A stretch of DNA of 64,000 bases from Isoetes taiwanensis (Eukaryota > Streptophyta > Lycopodiopsida > Isoetales > Isoetaceae): the NCBI GenBank assembly GCA_021234155.1, contig JAJEKV010000092.1, positions 124,001-188,000 on the forward strand. Direction: 5' to 3'. A program made the position numbers and the translations under genes. The notes beneath the pieces are model-generated. The model saw nothing but the letters and a program-made list of their open reading frames with translations. It did no database searches and was not told the DNA's origin. Positions 1 to 11,395 of this stretch are shown here, one piece after another. Numbering within the stretch: the stretch's first letter is position 1; each line of letters starts with the position of its first letter.

Positions 1-192
1 AGATATTCGAAACTGTTGGAGGAGAAAAAGAAGGGGAAGCAAAAGAAGAAAACCGAGGGAGCCATCGCGGCACAGCAAGCACCCGAACCAATCTCTGTTG
101 GAACGAAAGCCCAAAAAATGGAACATGGTGCTATGCTCCGGCACTCGTCGTCAATCGATCCAATGTCAGTCGATGCAAGAACGCAAGAATAA
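1..192 (+). CDS. 3' end of an unidentified lysine-rich protein
   Basis: Frame 1 is open from the first base to TAA at 190-192, giving 63 residues without a start codon, so this is the last exon or C-terminus of something that begins outside the window. The segment starts with a basic run (KLLEEKKKGKQKKK), typical of a nuclear or coiled-coil tail, and ends in a Ser/Asp-rich stretch. I do not recognise the family. The codons look coding-like, but no domain can be checked and the reading could be a chance open frame. Confidence 0.35.
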   Translation, partial: RYSKLLEEKKKGKQKKKTEGAIAAQQAPEPISVGTKAQKMEHGAMLRHSSSIDPMSVDARTQE

Positions 193-411
193 GTTACTCC
201 CTGATCCTTTCCATCTCCATCTTCGTGCCCACTTTTGGCCGATTTTCTAATTTCCCTGGCCTTAGATTTTAGATTTGTAAAAGTAGAGATCTGATGGTGA
301 AAAATAAGGCACATCAGATTTTGATGACATGGAAATTACACGTGGATAGGCTAGAATTTGAGAAAAGGCCGTAGGCCCAGGTAGGGCTGGTGTGTAAAAA
401 AAAAAAAAAAA

Positions 412-614
412 ATCGCGTAAGCGAAACCTTCATTTTCGTTTACGTAAAAATTTAATTTTTTTTTCCTATTTTCGCGTAAGCGAAAAATAATTTTGTTCGC
501 TTCTTTAAAAGCGGTTTTAGCGTAGTTTAAACTGAAGGTTAAATGAAGGTTTTCGCCTAAAAATGAAAAAAATCTGTGAAACTTTTTCGCAGTAAGCTTT
601 TTGCTTACTGTGAA
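412..614. repeat. nested foldback sequence with a perfect hairpin
   Basis: The motif TCGCGTAAGCGAAA occurs at 413-426 and 472-485, and a degenerate inverse lies near 433-446. GCGAAACCTTCATTTT near 421 is inverted at about 541-555. CAGTAAGC (590-597) and GCTTACTG (603-610) form a perfect 8-bp stem with a TTTTT loop. The block sits in AT-rich DNA after an A-run and looks like a small decayed foldback or MITE-like element. 193-411 shows nothing beyond a possible 3' UTR. Confidence 0.45.
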
Positions 615-753
615 ATTATAAATAAAAAAAAAAACTTCTATGTGTGGGCATTGTGAGACCATCTACCCCTTTGACACCTAACTCTTGATCCTAAATGGAA
701 TGTCTTATATACTACTAATGATGTTGCAGCATCGTAATCTTGTATTTACTTGG

Positions 754-917
754 TCTTTGTTTATTTGCATATAGCATGGCGATTCTTTGAGGATCTTGTC
801 TATGTGCATATAGCCCACTAATTTTGATTTGAGGTCTTTGCCTATATGCGTATAGCATAGTAATTTTTTTTGTTGAGTTATTTGCCTATATGCGTATAGT
901 ATAGCAATTTTGATTTA
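754..917. repeat. degenerate tandem repeat, ~41-bp unit, four copies
   Basis: Units begin near 754, 794, 835 and 878, each with a core like TTTGCCTATATGCGTATAGC followed by a T-rich spacer. The third and fourth copies are the most alike. No coding potential is seen; 920-1121 holds only a long T-run (about 971-997) and AT-rich DNA. Confidence 0.6.
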
Positions 918-967
918 GACACGTAGCATATACAGTTTTATTTGATAGTGAAGTTTTGTGCTTTTCC

Positions 968-999
<32 letters not shown>

Positions 1000-1121
1000 G
1001 GTAGTGTGTATGGTCGATGCATCTTATTCTTTCGGGAAAAAAAAAAACCCATGACTATAGTAAAAATATGTGCTGCCATGCTTTGGCAGCATAGAAGAGC
1101 AAGACACATTCTGATATTTTC

Positions 1122-1135
1122 GTGCTCACACTTTG
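1122..1135. repeat. target-site duplication of the LINE, left copy
   Basis: GTGCTCACACTTTG here is identical to 6596-6609. It abuts the T-run that is the LINE poly(A) tail read on the plus strand. Confidence 0.85.
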
Positions 1136-1371
1136 TTTTTTTTTTGATTGAAGGCTATATTTGTATTAATAAGTTATACATAGAAATACATATGTATATA
1201 TGAGTACAAAAAGTCAACTTTTTTATCTTGGGAAGTGATTAACCCATTCGATCTATCTTTTAGATTCTGGGAAAAATCTAAAACTTAGATACTACATCCA
1301 TAGTCATATAAGACTTAACAAAAACTTAAAACTGAGATGATCTAATATATAGTTCTATGATAAGTCTGATT

Positions 1372-4300
1372 TCAGATTTCTGGTTTAGCAGATCCAGATG
1401 CTTCTCCAACTTTTCTTTTATCCTTTACGCCCATGCCTCCGGTAGCGTAAAATGAATGAGCGTAAGCGGCTACTACATGACCGACATTTAGAAGGGTTAA
1501 AACGACACGAAAGTGGTCTATTGCTTCACAAATGAGTCCTCTCCCGGCATCCGGACTTTGAATGCCGAGCAATACAACGACAATGATCACCATGGTAATC
1601 GTTGGTGTGGCTTCAATTGGTCGACCACATGGAATTTACCCCGAGATTAATCCGATTCCACCCGGCTTCTTTTTGTGCAATGAGAATATTACCTACTGGT
1701 AAAACGTAAGACGGTTAGTGAATTGAGAAAATCTCTCTTATCCAAGAGATATCATATTTGGTTTGCTTGATCACTGCAATCGGCCAGATAATCTCTTGGT
1801 CAAAAATGATTGAGTTCCTTGCTTTCCAGATCCTCCAGAGTAGAATGTAGATTCTCCGGTCCGAGGATCATTAGGAAAGAGGATTTCAACTTGTGGGGGT
1901 AGAGGACGGGTTGGGAATTTGGAATTCCTCGGCAGCCTAGCTCAAGTACCCACTCGCCCATAAAGCAGTTCTTGAACAAATGACTTTCATCTTGACTTCC
2001 TGTAAACATCTCTCACATAAGTTAGAAGCAGCCATGTTCAATCTAAATCTTTTTACATTGGTGGCTAAAGCCTTATGCCAGAGTTGCCACATAAAGGCCT
2101 TGATTTTGGGGTTGATAGGAGAGTTCCACATGAATTTTAAATTTGCCATACATCTCTCCTCAGTGATCTCCCATTTGGTATGAATGGAGATGGTGTAGCT
2201 CCTTGTCAGGAATCTGTAAGCATTTTTAACCCTATAACCTGTGTTACCATGAACATGCCATTGGGTTTCTTGGTTATGCCACACTCCTTCATTAAGGCAA
2301 CTCCTTATGGCTTGATAGAGTCTCTCATGATCTTCACCCATGTCTGCAAGAACTGAATTTTGAAATTCTATAAAGCCCACATCATTAAACAAATGAGAAA
2401 TGTGAGTGATGCCTCTATCTGACCATTTTTTGCACTGAATAGGAAAATGCATAGCCAAGCAGATGTCAGGGTTATTTAGAATTAGAGAGGGGTTCCAAAA
2501 AATTGTTTGATCCTTAGAAAGGCCCTCCTTCCAAGAATACATCCTGCTAACTGCTTTCCATGCTCTAATCCACTTTTTAATGATTCCAGGAGTATTATTA
2601 GGAACCTTGAAATCAAAGAATAAGCTTTCAGGGAGGTGCATGTTCACATTTCTCCACCCAAAGGGTTTACACTTAGCAAGGTAATGATTAATAAGCTTTG
2701 ACACAGGGTGATTAATCTCATCATGGCCAGCTCTGTAAATGTATTTGGCTGCCAGGGCCAGCCCTTGTTTCTCAATATCCAGAACTCCAAGACCACCATG
2801 CTTCCTTTTCTTCATACATTCTTTCATGGAAACTGGAACCCAGGTTCTGTTGCTACCCCCACTAGCAATAAATCTACCTAAAATGCCCTGGAGTTTAGAA
2901 GTGACCTTTTTAGGAGCTAAGAGGATAGAAGACTGGTAAACATGAGAAGAAGAAATAACCGAGTTGGCTAAGATAGCTCTTCCATTTTTGGACAGATATT
3001 TACTGTTTAAGAGATCAGCCTTTCTGTGGAATTTCTCAATAATATCCCCCCAAAGATTACTAGCATTAGTCCTTAAAGCAAAAGGAATACCCAAGATTTT
3101 AGATTTAATAATTGGGGAGAGATACTCACAGCCAAGGGTTTTGGGCGGTTCTTTGCCCTTTTACTGATTTCTTGCAATGAGCTTGGATTTGAGAGGGTTG
3201 ATCTTACATCCCGAGCAATTTCCAAAGTCTTGGAGAACAATTTGGGTGTTTGTGATGGATCTTTCTTCCATAGTGACAAAGAGAAAAGTGTCATCTGCAA
3301 AGTGAGCATTAAGGAAAAAACATGCCTCTTGGTTATCAGGGAGTTTGAGTCCCACAATTCTCTTCTCCTGGTCAGCTTTTTTGAAAGCACAATTCAAGGC
3401 TTCCATGATTATAAGAAAAAAGAAAAAGGGGAGAGAGGGCAACCTTGCTTGACGCCTCTCTTTATCTCAAAGAAAGGGCTGCATTCTCCATTGATCAGAA
3501 CCGAGGATCTTGAGTTGTAGAGGATGGCTTGAAAAATACTTATCACTTCCTGGGAGAACCCCATCTTTTGACAACATTTGAAAAGGAAACTCCAGCTGAC
3601 CGTGTCAAAGGCCTTAGTAATATCCAGTTTGAGCAGGGCAATGTCCTGTTTAGTTTCTTTAGCCCAATGCATGCCAATGATAGCTGTGGCAACATTATCT
3701 AGAATGGACCTATCCTTTAGGTAAGCACTTTGGGTATTGGAGATGGTGAGATCCAGAATAGGTTTCAGTCTAGAGGCTATGGTAGCAGAGATGATTTTAT
3801 AAATAACATTGGTGAGGGATATGGGTCTGAAATCAGAGAAAGTTTCAGGTTCATCTATTTTAGGGATCAAGGAGATGAAGCTGGTATTGATTCTGCAGTC
3901 TAGATTCCTGAGAATTAAAAACTCATTACACACATTAGTAACCTCATTTCCAATAATATTCCAAGTTTTTTTAAAAAATTCCACTGGGAGGCCATCAGGA
4001 CCCGGAGTCTTACCATTTTCCATACCTGAAACATTTGCCCGCAGTTCTTCATTGGTAAAAGGAGCATTCATGCTATCATTCTGCTCATCTTGGATGGATC
4101 TCTGAATCTGAATGAAATTGTCAATATTCTCTTCCCTAGTAGTAGGAGAGGTTCCCATTATTCTCTTAAAGTGATCTGTAGCAGCTTGTTTAAGATCATT
4201 GTCCTCAGAGATGGGATTGCCATTGACCTTTACACTATAGATCTGATTTCTCTTAGCCCTCCCTTTAGCTTTGATGAAGAAATACTTGGAATTACTCCTC

Positions 4301-5381
4301 TCATCATCCTTAAGTTCCCTGATTTTTGCTTTTAGCTTCCAACCTTTAGCAATTTTGAGTTCTTCTCTCTCAACTTGAATTTTTATATTCTCTTGCTGAT
4401 CCAAGGGAGTTTGCTGGAGTTGAGTTCTCAAGTCCATCAGGTACTGCTTTTCTTGATTATAAATCTGCTTACCCCAGATTTTGAGCCAGTTTTTTATATT
4501 TTTGGCAGTTTTCACCCACCATTCCATCCATCCGAACTGATCTCTAGGTTTAGGGGTCTTCCTATAAACCTGTTCAAATTCAGGAAGAAAGGTATTCTGA
4601 TCAAGAAGAGAGACATTTAACTTGAAGTAGGATTTTCTCTTGGCATTTGAGGTGTCTCCTCTTATTTCCAGCAACTGGGGAAAGTGATCAGAGATAGTAA
4701 AGCCATTTAGATTGGAAACCCTATCACATTGGTTCCAAAGGTTCTCACTGACATAGAAACGGTCATGAAGGCAGTGGATAGGGTCATCAATTCTCTGATT
4801 AAACCAGCTAAAAGTATTTGGTTGAGTTCTAGCCAGTTTAAGATCATGCATGGAGATAAGGTGCCCCCAAGAATTCTGCTCTTGGTTGAGGAGAGGTCTA
4901 AAGTTAGTACTCCTCATAAAATCATGAGTAACCATGTTAAAATCACCAGCAAGAATGCAGTTATCATAAGGGATATTAGCTAAGCTATTTCTGATTATAT
5001 TCCACATGGGACTTCTCTCACCAGGCTGATTATGAGCATAGATATTGACAAAGGCAAACCTTTTGGTTCCGAGATCTCCATGGAGAATTTGCCATCTCCA
5101 CGGTTGCCATGCATCATCCGAATGTTGGATATATTTAAACTGTTTTTCCAAGCTATAGAAATACCGCTGGAATTATTATTTGCCCTAATAGCCCAAAGTC
5201 TAAAATTAGGAGGAAGGGTGTTAGCTATAAGCCTCTCAAAATCATCATCATGAAGCTTATGTTCCTGAAAGAAAATCATGTCAGCATTAATGGATGAAAT
5301 GCAAACTTTTAGCCTATCTCGTTTGACATTTGAATTAATACCTTGGAGATTCCAAGATACACATCTAAAATTAATATCCAT
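1372..5381 (-). pseudogene. LINE ORF2 (endonuclease, reverse transcriptase, zf-RVT, RNase H-like), frameshifted
   Basis: ORF2 is the endonuclease/reverse transcriptase polyprotein. From Met at 5381 the apurinic endonuclease motifs appear: SWNLQGIN, QEHKL, AGDFNM and SDHFP. The RT domain shows GKTPGPDGLP, FRPISLTNVIYK, LDITKAFD, GVKQGCPLSP and the catalytic FADD at about 3290. The zf-RVT region ends around CERCLQ and DESHLFKNC, and an ILLWRIWKARNSIIF motif lies near 1830-1790. Frame changes occur near 5150, 3420, 3090 and 1985, and the ORF2 frame stops near 1718. The stretch 1593-1372 (SPDAGRGLICEAIDHF) resembles the opening of a plant LINE RNase H domain and is probably the decayed end of ORF2. 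Confidence 0.8.
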
Positions 5382-5425
5382 AAAAATCACTTTTTTTCCG
5401 GACCCTTGAACTTCTCCTTGAGACT

Positions 5426-6538
5426 TCAAAGGTTTGTTTTTATTTCTTTTTTTACGTTTGATGTGACCAGTTCCCAAGAGCCTTTTTCATCTTCTTTATC
5501 TAGGTCCCTTTCAATCCCCTGCTCTAGGAAGTGCTGTTCAGAATGGTCACTATCATAAACATAGTGAATTTCTTCCAAAACTTCTTCTGTTATAACTAAA
5601 GCTTTGTCATCCTTCATCTCTTCAATCTCCTCGATAATCACATTATTTGCCTTGATATTTTCAATGTTATTCACCTTATTAGCACAAAGAGATCATAAGA
5701 GGAATGATGTTTATAGGATTATCATTCCTTTGTTTCTTTGGTTTCCCCTCACCGCAGAGATCTCCCTCTTGCTTGCTTTGTTAGGCTTTTTCTCGAACCC
5801 AAACCTTTTTTTAGGGTGGGGGGTACATTGGAGCCTTTCCTTTATCAGGGGGGGCTTTATCTTCCTTATATTCCTTTTTGACAGGAATTTTGGAATACTT
5901 GATTACAACATCTAGGAAGATGTCTTCATCAATCCTGGTACCAATGAATTTCTCCCAGTCAGATTCAATTTCTTTCAAAATGCAGATAGAGGGGAAGTCG
6001 GTTTGAGGGATAGAAATATCGACAACTTCCCCCGCACAGCTTCCTATAGCAGAAGGTGATTATGAGTCCAGAAATTTGGGGGAAGGTTTGGGCAGGAAAC
6101 CCAAGTAGTAGTGGCAACACCAGAAAAATTGCCCGGGATATAGAGGGGATTACAGTCCATAATGTAGACCGGGCAATTAGCTATGGAAGAAATTTTCCTT
6201 GTGAGCATAATTTTTACGTGATTCTTTGTCTCGCATAAGATTTGGTAGGTTTTGGAGTCCATTCTAAGGATGGAAAGAATGGGGATATTTATGGCTCTGT
6301 TAAACCAATGCTTAACCTCACTTATGTTAGGACACTTAGCAGGAAAATGAATCATAATCCCATTAGCAGAGTATTTTACTTTAGCCTCATTATCCTTAAT
6401 AGCAAAAAGATCAACCTGAGACCCCTTAGTATAAGTGTCATTTTCCTGTTTTTTATTACTCTTTTCTCCCCTATCAGAATTTAAAAGAACATTTTTGAAT
6501 GAAGGGGACGTACCATTTAGTTTGTCATACTTGCCCAT
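5426..6538 (-). pseudogene. LINE ORF1 (DUF4283-like RNA-binding protein), frameshifted
   Basis: ORF1 encodes the nucleic-acid chaperone of plant LINEs. From ATG at 6538 the frame stays open to about 6050 and includes a DUF4283-like stretch (GIMIHFPAKCPNISEVKHWF, then MLTRKISS). It then shifts frame: the continuation with AIGSCAGEVVDIS and a basic KKEYKEDKAPPDKGK tail lies at about 6045-5815 in another frame, and an acidic C-terminal segment runs from 5674 to 5426. The order fits a plant LINE ORF1. An upstream in-frame ATG at 6655 lies outside the element and is not used here. Confidence 0.65.
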
Positions 6539-6595
6539 AGTTGGAATCTTTGACTGAAGCTTGGAATCTGAGATCTTGGTTGACTGTTTGTCCAA

Positions 6596-6609
6596 GTGCT
6601 CACACTTTG
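6596..6609. repeat. target-site duplication of the LINE, right copy
   Basis: It is identical to 1122-1135 and fixes the 5' end of the LINE at 6595. The stretch 6610-6940 shows no feature I can support. Confidence 0.85.
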
Positions 6610-6949
6610 ATTTGGACGCAGATGCACAAGCATAATTCAGTGAAGGAAAATGCATCTTTGCACATTGTGAAGAGGAGACTTGAAGACCAAGGTGAGGACA
6701 TTCAACAAAGATCGCACAAGCATGCTAAGGAAGGAGATTCAAGCAACACAATTTTTGAAGATTTGAAGACCCCTTTAAGTGTTCTTGGTATGTGATGCTT
6801 CTATTTGAGTTCTTGGCATAATTACATCCCATGATCTCCATTTCAAGCCTTCCATATCCTTTGCCATGAAAACATGCCCATGTGACCCCAAGTTCCATGT
6901 CTAACTTTCATCTCCCAAGGCAAATTGGCCTAGCCTTGAAATTGACCCA

Positions 6950-8172
6950 TGTCATTCTCACGGGGGTGTTGCGGGCTTGGGATCATGTGCGTGTGCTCTT
7001 CCAGCTAGATTATGCCTCGGTTTATCACCACTCTTCTCCTTTCTTGTCCTCTACCCCCTGTGCACTTGCCCTTGGCTGCCACTGTGCATGCTCGGACGCA
7101 GGCCCGTTGGAGGCGAGCTGCTGTGCTCACCTTGGAGGATTGGTATTGGGGTGGTCGGCTAGCTTCGTGGGAGTTCTTTCGAAGCTCGCCGCTGAGGGGC
7201 GTGGTGGAGGGGCTATCTCGGGAACAAGTGGCGGGAGTATTCCGCTACACATACCTATAGTCCCTCAGGATGATGTGGTGGTGCAGGTGTGGAAGGTTCA
7301 TCCGGATGTTGTGTCTTCTTGTTTTGTGCGGTCTTGTTACCTGGTGCTGGCTATTCATGACACTCGCCTCTTCCGGCAAGTGGTCTCTCTACAGACTTCC
7401 GGGTTCTCGATGGCTTCTTCGGTTTGGATGTGGACATGGAGCTCACCTCCCCACCCAAGGTTAGGGTGCTTCGTGGCGGTGGTGCACCATTTGTATTAGG
7501 GTGAATGCCCTTGTGAGTCGGATTTAGGCGGGTGTGAGCCCTCTCTCGCCCCTTGTTGTGGCCTTCATCGCGGAGACTGTGGAGCATTGTGCGGTTTTAT
7601 GCCCTCACTTGCAAGGCTGCCTTGGTGTGAGCCCCTCTACGCCCTTGTTGTGGCCTTCATCATGAGGCTGTGGAGCATTGTGCGGTTTTATGCCCTCACT
7701 TGCGCTGCACTGGGATTGGGTCAGGGCTCTGTTTCAGGTGAGATTGACTAGCCAGCAGTTGCTACTTCATGTATATCCTGGTGCTTGGCCGCTCTTGAGG
7801 CAGCAAGCCTTGCATCTGTGCGTGGCTTGGTTGGTGTGGCTAATTTGGAAGCGGCGGCGGTTGTGGATCTTTCAAGGGATTCAGCAGCCTGCAGCCTCTC
7901 TGATTTCTCGACTCAGGTACAAGCTATTTCAAAGCTTTTTGGTGTTCCCGGGATTAGTAGAGCGGAAGTTTGCCATTTGGCGGGACTTCTTGGGTGTTGC
8001 AGATGGTGATGGTCGGTTTGTACAACAGTAGAGTTAAAGTTTCTCTGTGAGTTTGTTGTGGAGTGTCGAGGTATCGCTGTCTCTTTGGGGCAGTTCTCCT
8101 TCCTCCTCACTTGCTTTGTAACATTACCATTCTTTTAATATATTGATGACACAGTTCTTCAAAAAAAAAAAA
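6950..8172 (+). mobile_element. 5'-truncated LINE, 3' end with zf-RVT remnant and poly(A)
   Basis: In shifting frames the plus strand reads as the end of a LINE ORF2: RSCYLVLA near 7330, PPKVRV near 7450, an ETVEHC zinc-binding signature near 7572 and WLVWLIWKRRRLWIFQG near 7830, the usual WxxWKxRNxxIF motif. It ends with TTTAATATATTGATGACACA and an A12 run at 8161-8172, typical of plant LINE 3' ends. The left edge is uncertain and I found no convincing target duplication. It is heavily decayed and belongs to a different lineage from the LINE at 1136-6595. Confidence 0.65.
7532..7703 (+). repeat. 93-bp tandem duplication inside the LINE remnant
   Basis: GTGTGAGCCCCTCTACGCCC-type sequence at 7625-7703 repeats 7532-7612 with a few changes. 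The repeated part encodes the ETVEHC segment of the zf-RVT domain. Confidence 0.75.
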
Positions 8173-8490
8173 TGGCCAAGTCATCATACACATCATCTTT
8201 ATTGCCATGTCATGTCACACACGTGTCACCCCATTGAGAATTCTATTCTTTGCAAAAATTCTTCAATTTAAGTTGCTAAAGTTCATAAGGGTGACATGTC
8301 ATCTTGCCACATCATCACCAATATCTCCACATACTCATACATGTGTCGCACACATCATCTCCACCTCATCTCATGTTTTGACTAGAAAAAATATTCCTTG
8401 CCAAGTTGTTTGCCACCTCATCATCCCTTTTGCCATGTCATCCTCATTTTGCCAACTCATCTTGCCTACTTGCCACCTCACCATTTCCAT
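8173..8490. repeat. low-complexity CCACATCATC / ACATGTCATC tract
   Basis: About 300 bp is dominated by variants of gccacatcatc, tgtcatc and acacgtgtc. It is non-coding. Similar composition returns at about 35510-35720 (opposite orientation) and 40370-40620. Confidence 0.5.
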
Positions 8491-10361
8491 GCTCATTTTT
8501 AAGCCAAAAATAAAAATTGTTTTTTTGCAAAAAAGATTCCCTCATCATGGAGAGCATCAAAGAAGATTCTTTTTGCAAAGAAGAATTTTCAAAAATATCG
8601 TCATTTGGGCCTTCAAATTTGATTTCTTGGGAAGTGAGCCTAGCTATATTTTGCAAAAAAAAAAAAATTCCTATCTCCCCAAGCCTAGATTTCCCAGCCA
8701 ATCACCCCCCGCCACGTGGTATATCCAGGCATGTGGGGCAGTGGAGGTACCGAGGCCCACGTGGATATAGCAGTTAATTAATTAATAATATAGATTTTGC
8801 TATTGCTTTTATACCTTGGTCCTCTTTTGCGAATCGGGCTTGTGGGATATATTGAGCTTGTTTTTTCAAGAACCCTAACTGCCAATCATGCCAAGGTCCG
8901 GCCAATACACCTGATTCAACAACCAAATCATGGCTCAGAGCTATCGGATCGGCCCAAAACATGCCAAGAACCCATCAGATAAACTAAAAAACAAAATTCT
9001 GGCTTGGATTTGCCAAGAACAGCACTAAACAGGGGATTTCAGAAGGGGGAAAATGGCTGTGAACGGATTTCGAGGGCTTTGAGGCGAAAGACGGATCGAT
9101 TGCTTTGACCGGTTCACAGATCGTGAGCTTGAATCTGGCTTCCAGATATTAGATTATGCATGAATTATTGACGATTTGTGTGAATTACCTGACTGAATAA
9201 CTCATTTCATCCTGTGCCCAAGACATCGAGCTTGGGATAATTTTTGCCTGCTGTGTGATTCTAAGTTGAATGAAAATCCGATCCTTGGTGACACACCTGT
9301 GAATGCTTTATGTTGACTTTTTGTCTGACATAATTAGTACTTAACATTTGATCCTTGCATTCTAGCACAAAAGGGAAGATAGCAAAGTGTTGCATTTTAG
9401 CATGTATAGCAGAGATTTATGAGAGTCAAATGCCCGCTTAGTCCTCTGATAGAGATTTGAGTTTGCACAACCAGATCATTTATCCACTCTTATCACTTCA
9501 AATTTACATCTTGCATGAGTAATCTGCATCCTCTCACCTACATAAACATTGGTAACATTGATATTATTCCAGAAGACAAAAAAGTGCATTCAAGCATCAA
9601 GCAATTCAAGATTTGCCTGATGTTCATAATCTGTGGCAGGCTGTCGAACCTAAAATCAAATTTCAGAAATTTTACACATCTTTCTGCAAAAAGCATTCTT
9701 GGCCATTGTGTGGAGGCATACTAGAAAGAGACTCAAGCATCAAATCCAAAAAAGGAGCTGTCTTTATCGAGTTAGAAAATTTCACTCTCTAACAGGGTTA
9801 TTGACCAAATTTTGACCTGGCCAGGAGTGCATTTTTGAGTGATCAGCTCTAATCAAAGTCTGTCTGACTTCACACCCAATATTCTTCAAGGTCTTGAGTA
9901 GCCATAGCATCAAGAATCATGAATAAACTCTTTCTGGTTTGCACTTGGCATCTGTTCTTGCAAGGCAGACTTTTTTTCCTTTAGGGAAAGTGGTTCATAA
10001 TCACTGTTTGAGCATTCTACTTGAGGATTTTTTCATAGAGTGGTTGCCTTAAGCAACCTGGAGGTTTTAAACCACTGAGGTTGAAGGTTTTGCCAGGAAC
10101 ACCTTCAACAATATGATAGGCCAAAAAACCAGAAACAAGGTCGAAAATTTGTACTAGGTAAAATTTTTACTTGGTATATGTGCCCATACGTGTACGGGCA
10201 AACCCTATGCGCGCATAGCTCGAACTTCATTTTTTTTCTTCTAACACTATGCAAGTCTAAGGCAATATGACGATTCATGCATCCACTAGAGCCGTTCTGA
10301 CTTCCCTCGAGCCATTCTGACTTTGCTGCTACTATTTCACTGGAAGCAGTTATGCTAAAAG
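8491..10361. other. non-coding interval upstream of the peroxiredoxin remnant
   Basis: No credible coding frame is seen. 8516-8670 has repeated TTTTTGCAAA runs. Two G-box-like CCACGTGG/CCCACGTGG sites followed by ATAT lie near 8713 and 8758. The 200 bp before 10362 could be the old promoter and leader of the peroxiredoxin copy, but no clear TATA box is visible. Confidence 0.4.
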
Positions 10362-10802
10362 ATGGCAGCATCAGAATCAAGCAGGGCACTCATAGATGTG
10401 GGCGACAAGCTGACAGAAGGTGAGCTCTCCTTCTTTGATAAGGATGACACCCTTCAGAAAGCTTCCATTCACTCCCTTGCTATGAGCAAGAAGGTTACTT
10501 TGTTTGGTGTTCCTGGGGCCTTCACTTCTATTTGCATGTTAATCTTGATTTGAATTTTAACCAGGCTACTTAGAAATATTTCTTAATATATTTACAAGAG
10601 TGTTTCTGCCTTATAGTCTGAAACATGTTCCCGGATATATAGAAAAGAATCTAAGCACAAATAAAGGGGGTTGATCAGGTTATATGCACAAGTGCTCTGC
10701 ATATTTGTTCTTTAGGTTGGCTGCTTATGCTAGAAACTGAGATTTAATTTCTTGCATTTCCATTTTCTGTGCAGTAAATGATCCATTTGTGGTGAGGGAA
10801 TG
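10362..10802 (+). pseudogene. type II peroxiredoxin, truncated pseudogene with introns
   Basis: Type II peroxiredoxins are thioredoxin-fold peroxidases that reduce H2O2 and alkyl hydroperoxides. Exon 1 (10362-10537) encodes the N-terminus with VGDKLTEGELSFFDKDD and the active-site stretch FGVPGAFTSIC, which keeps the P-x3-T-x2-C peroxidatic cysteine motif. A donor GT at 10538 and acceptor AG at 10615-10616 join it to exon 2, which reads KHVPGYIEK as in the plant family. An extra G in the run at 10666-10670 shifts the frame; GVDQVICTS continues in the next frame. Exon 3 after AG at 10773-10774 gives NDPFVVREW. The remaining third of the domain is missing. Retained introns show this is a decayed gene segment, not a processed retrocopy. 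Confidence 0.75.
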
Positions 10803-10894
10803 GAATTACATTGGCAAATGCTTTTTAGAAAAGTTTGATTGAAGGAAAAAAGGTTTAAACCAGAAAGAAGTTTTCTTTGGCATTGCCACTGGCT

Positions 10895-11341
10895 AAATTC
10901 AATCGATCCACGTAACGGATTGAGATTCTCATGCAAGACGAGCATCCACGCATTGCATGCATTTTTGGGCCACTCATTCGGTTGGGAGATCACTATTTCT
11001 TCCAGAGTTCTTTATCAACTTCTCATCGGTGCTTTCTTATCTCATGTAGAGGAGGGGCTTTCTTGGCGGTTCTTATCCTTTTCTATCTCTTCTATCTTAG
11101 CCTTTTGTCAAGCATGGAACAATCCTTTGGCCTTCGCCCCGGATCTAAATGAAAGCTCTCTGGTTTCGGGATATTGTTGTTTCATGTGAGTCACATCAAG
11201 AATTCAATCGATCCGTGTAGCAGATCAAGATTCTCATGCAAGGCGAGTACGCATGCGTTGCATGCGTTGCATGCGTCGCATGCATGCATCACATGCATTT
11301 TTGGACTGCTCATTCGGTTGAGAGATCATTGTTTCTTGCAG
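10895..11341 (+). repeat. direct repeat pair with GCATGC expansion
   Basis: 10895-11005 and 11200-11341 share AATTCAATCGATCC, then AGATTCTCATGCAAG and CTCATTCGGTTG(G/A)GAGATCA. The second copy is longer because a GCATGCGTT-like unit has multiplied at about 11250-11300. Both lie directly left of the chromovirus insertion. Possibly part of an older interrupted retroposon. Confidence 0.65.
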
Positions 11342-11390
11342 CGTGGCTCGCCTGAACAGCCCCCTTGCTTTTTCGATGTTTTTATTTTTC

Positions 11391-11395
11391 TCTAT
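11391..11395. repeat. target-site duplication TCTAT, left copy
   Basis: Five bases flanking the LTR element, identical to 24334-24338. Confidence 0.9.

Larger units (their letters stand above)
1136..6595 (-). mobile_element. full-length plant L1-type LINE
   Basis: This is a non-LTR retrotransposon on the minus strand. Its poly(A) tail appears as T's at 1136-1145, and its 5' end at 6595 abuts the second copy of a perfect 14-bp target duplication, so it inserted at full length by target-primed reverse transcription. It has ORF1 (start ATG at 6538), ORF2 (start near 5381) and a 3' region with an RNase H-like remnant. Several frameshifts make it inactive, but the exact duplication suggests a moderate age. 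Region 1146-1371 is its 3' UTR. Confidence 0.9.

Noticed and set aside
1372-1593. Stand-alone small membrane-like protein
   Set aside because: It lies inside the LINE between the ORF2 stop and poly(A), and reads better as a decayed RNase H-like end of ORF2.
6882-7499. 205-residue plus-strand ORF as a host gene
   Set aside because: Zinc-finger and RT-tail motifs appear across all three frames, so it is a frameshifted LINE remnant.
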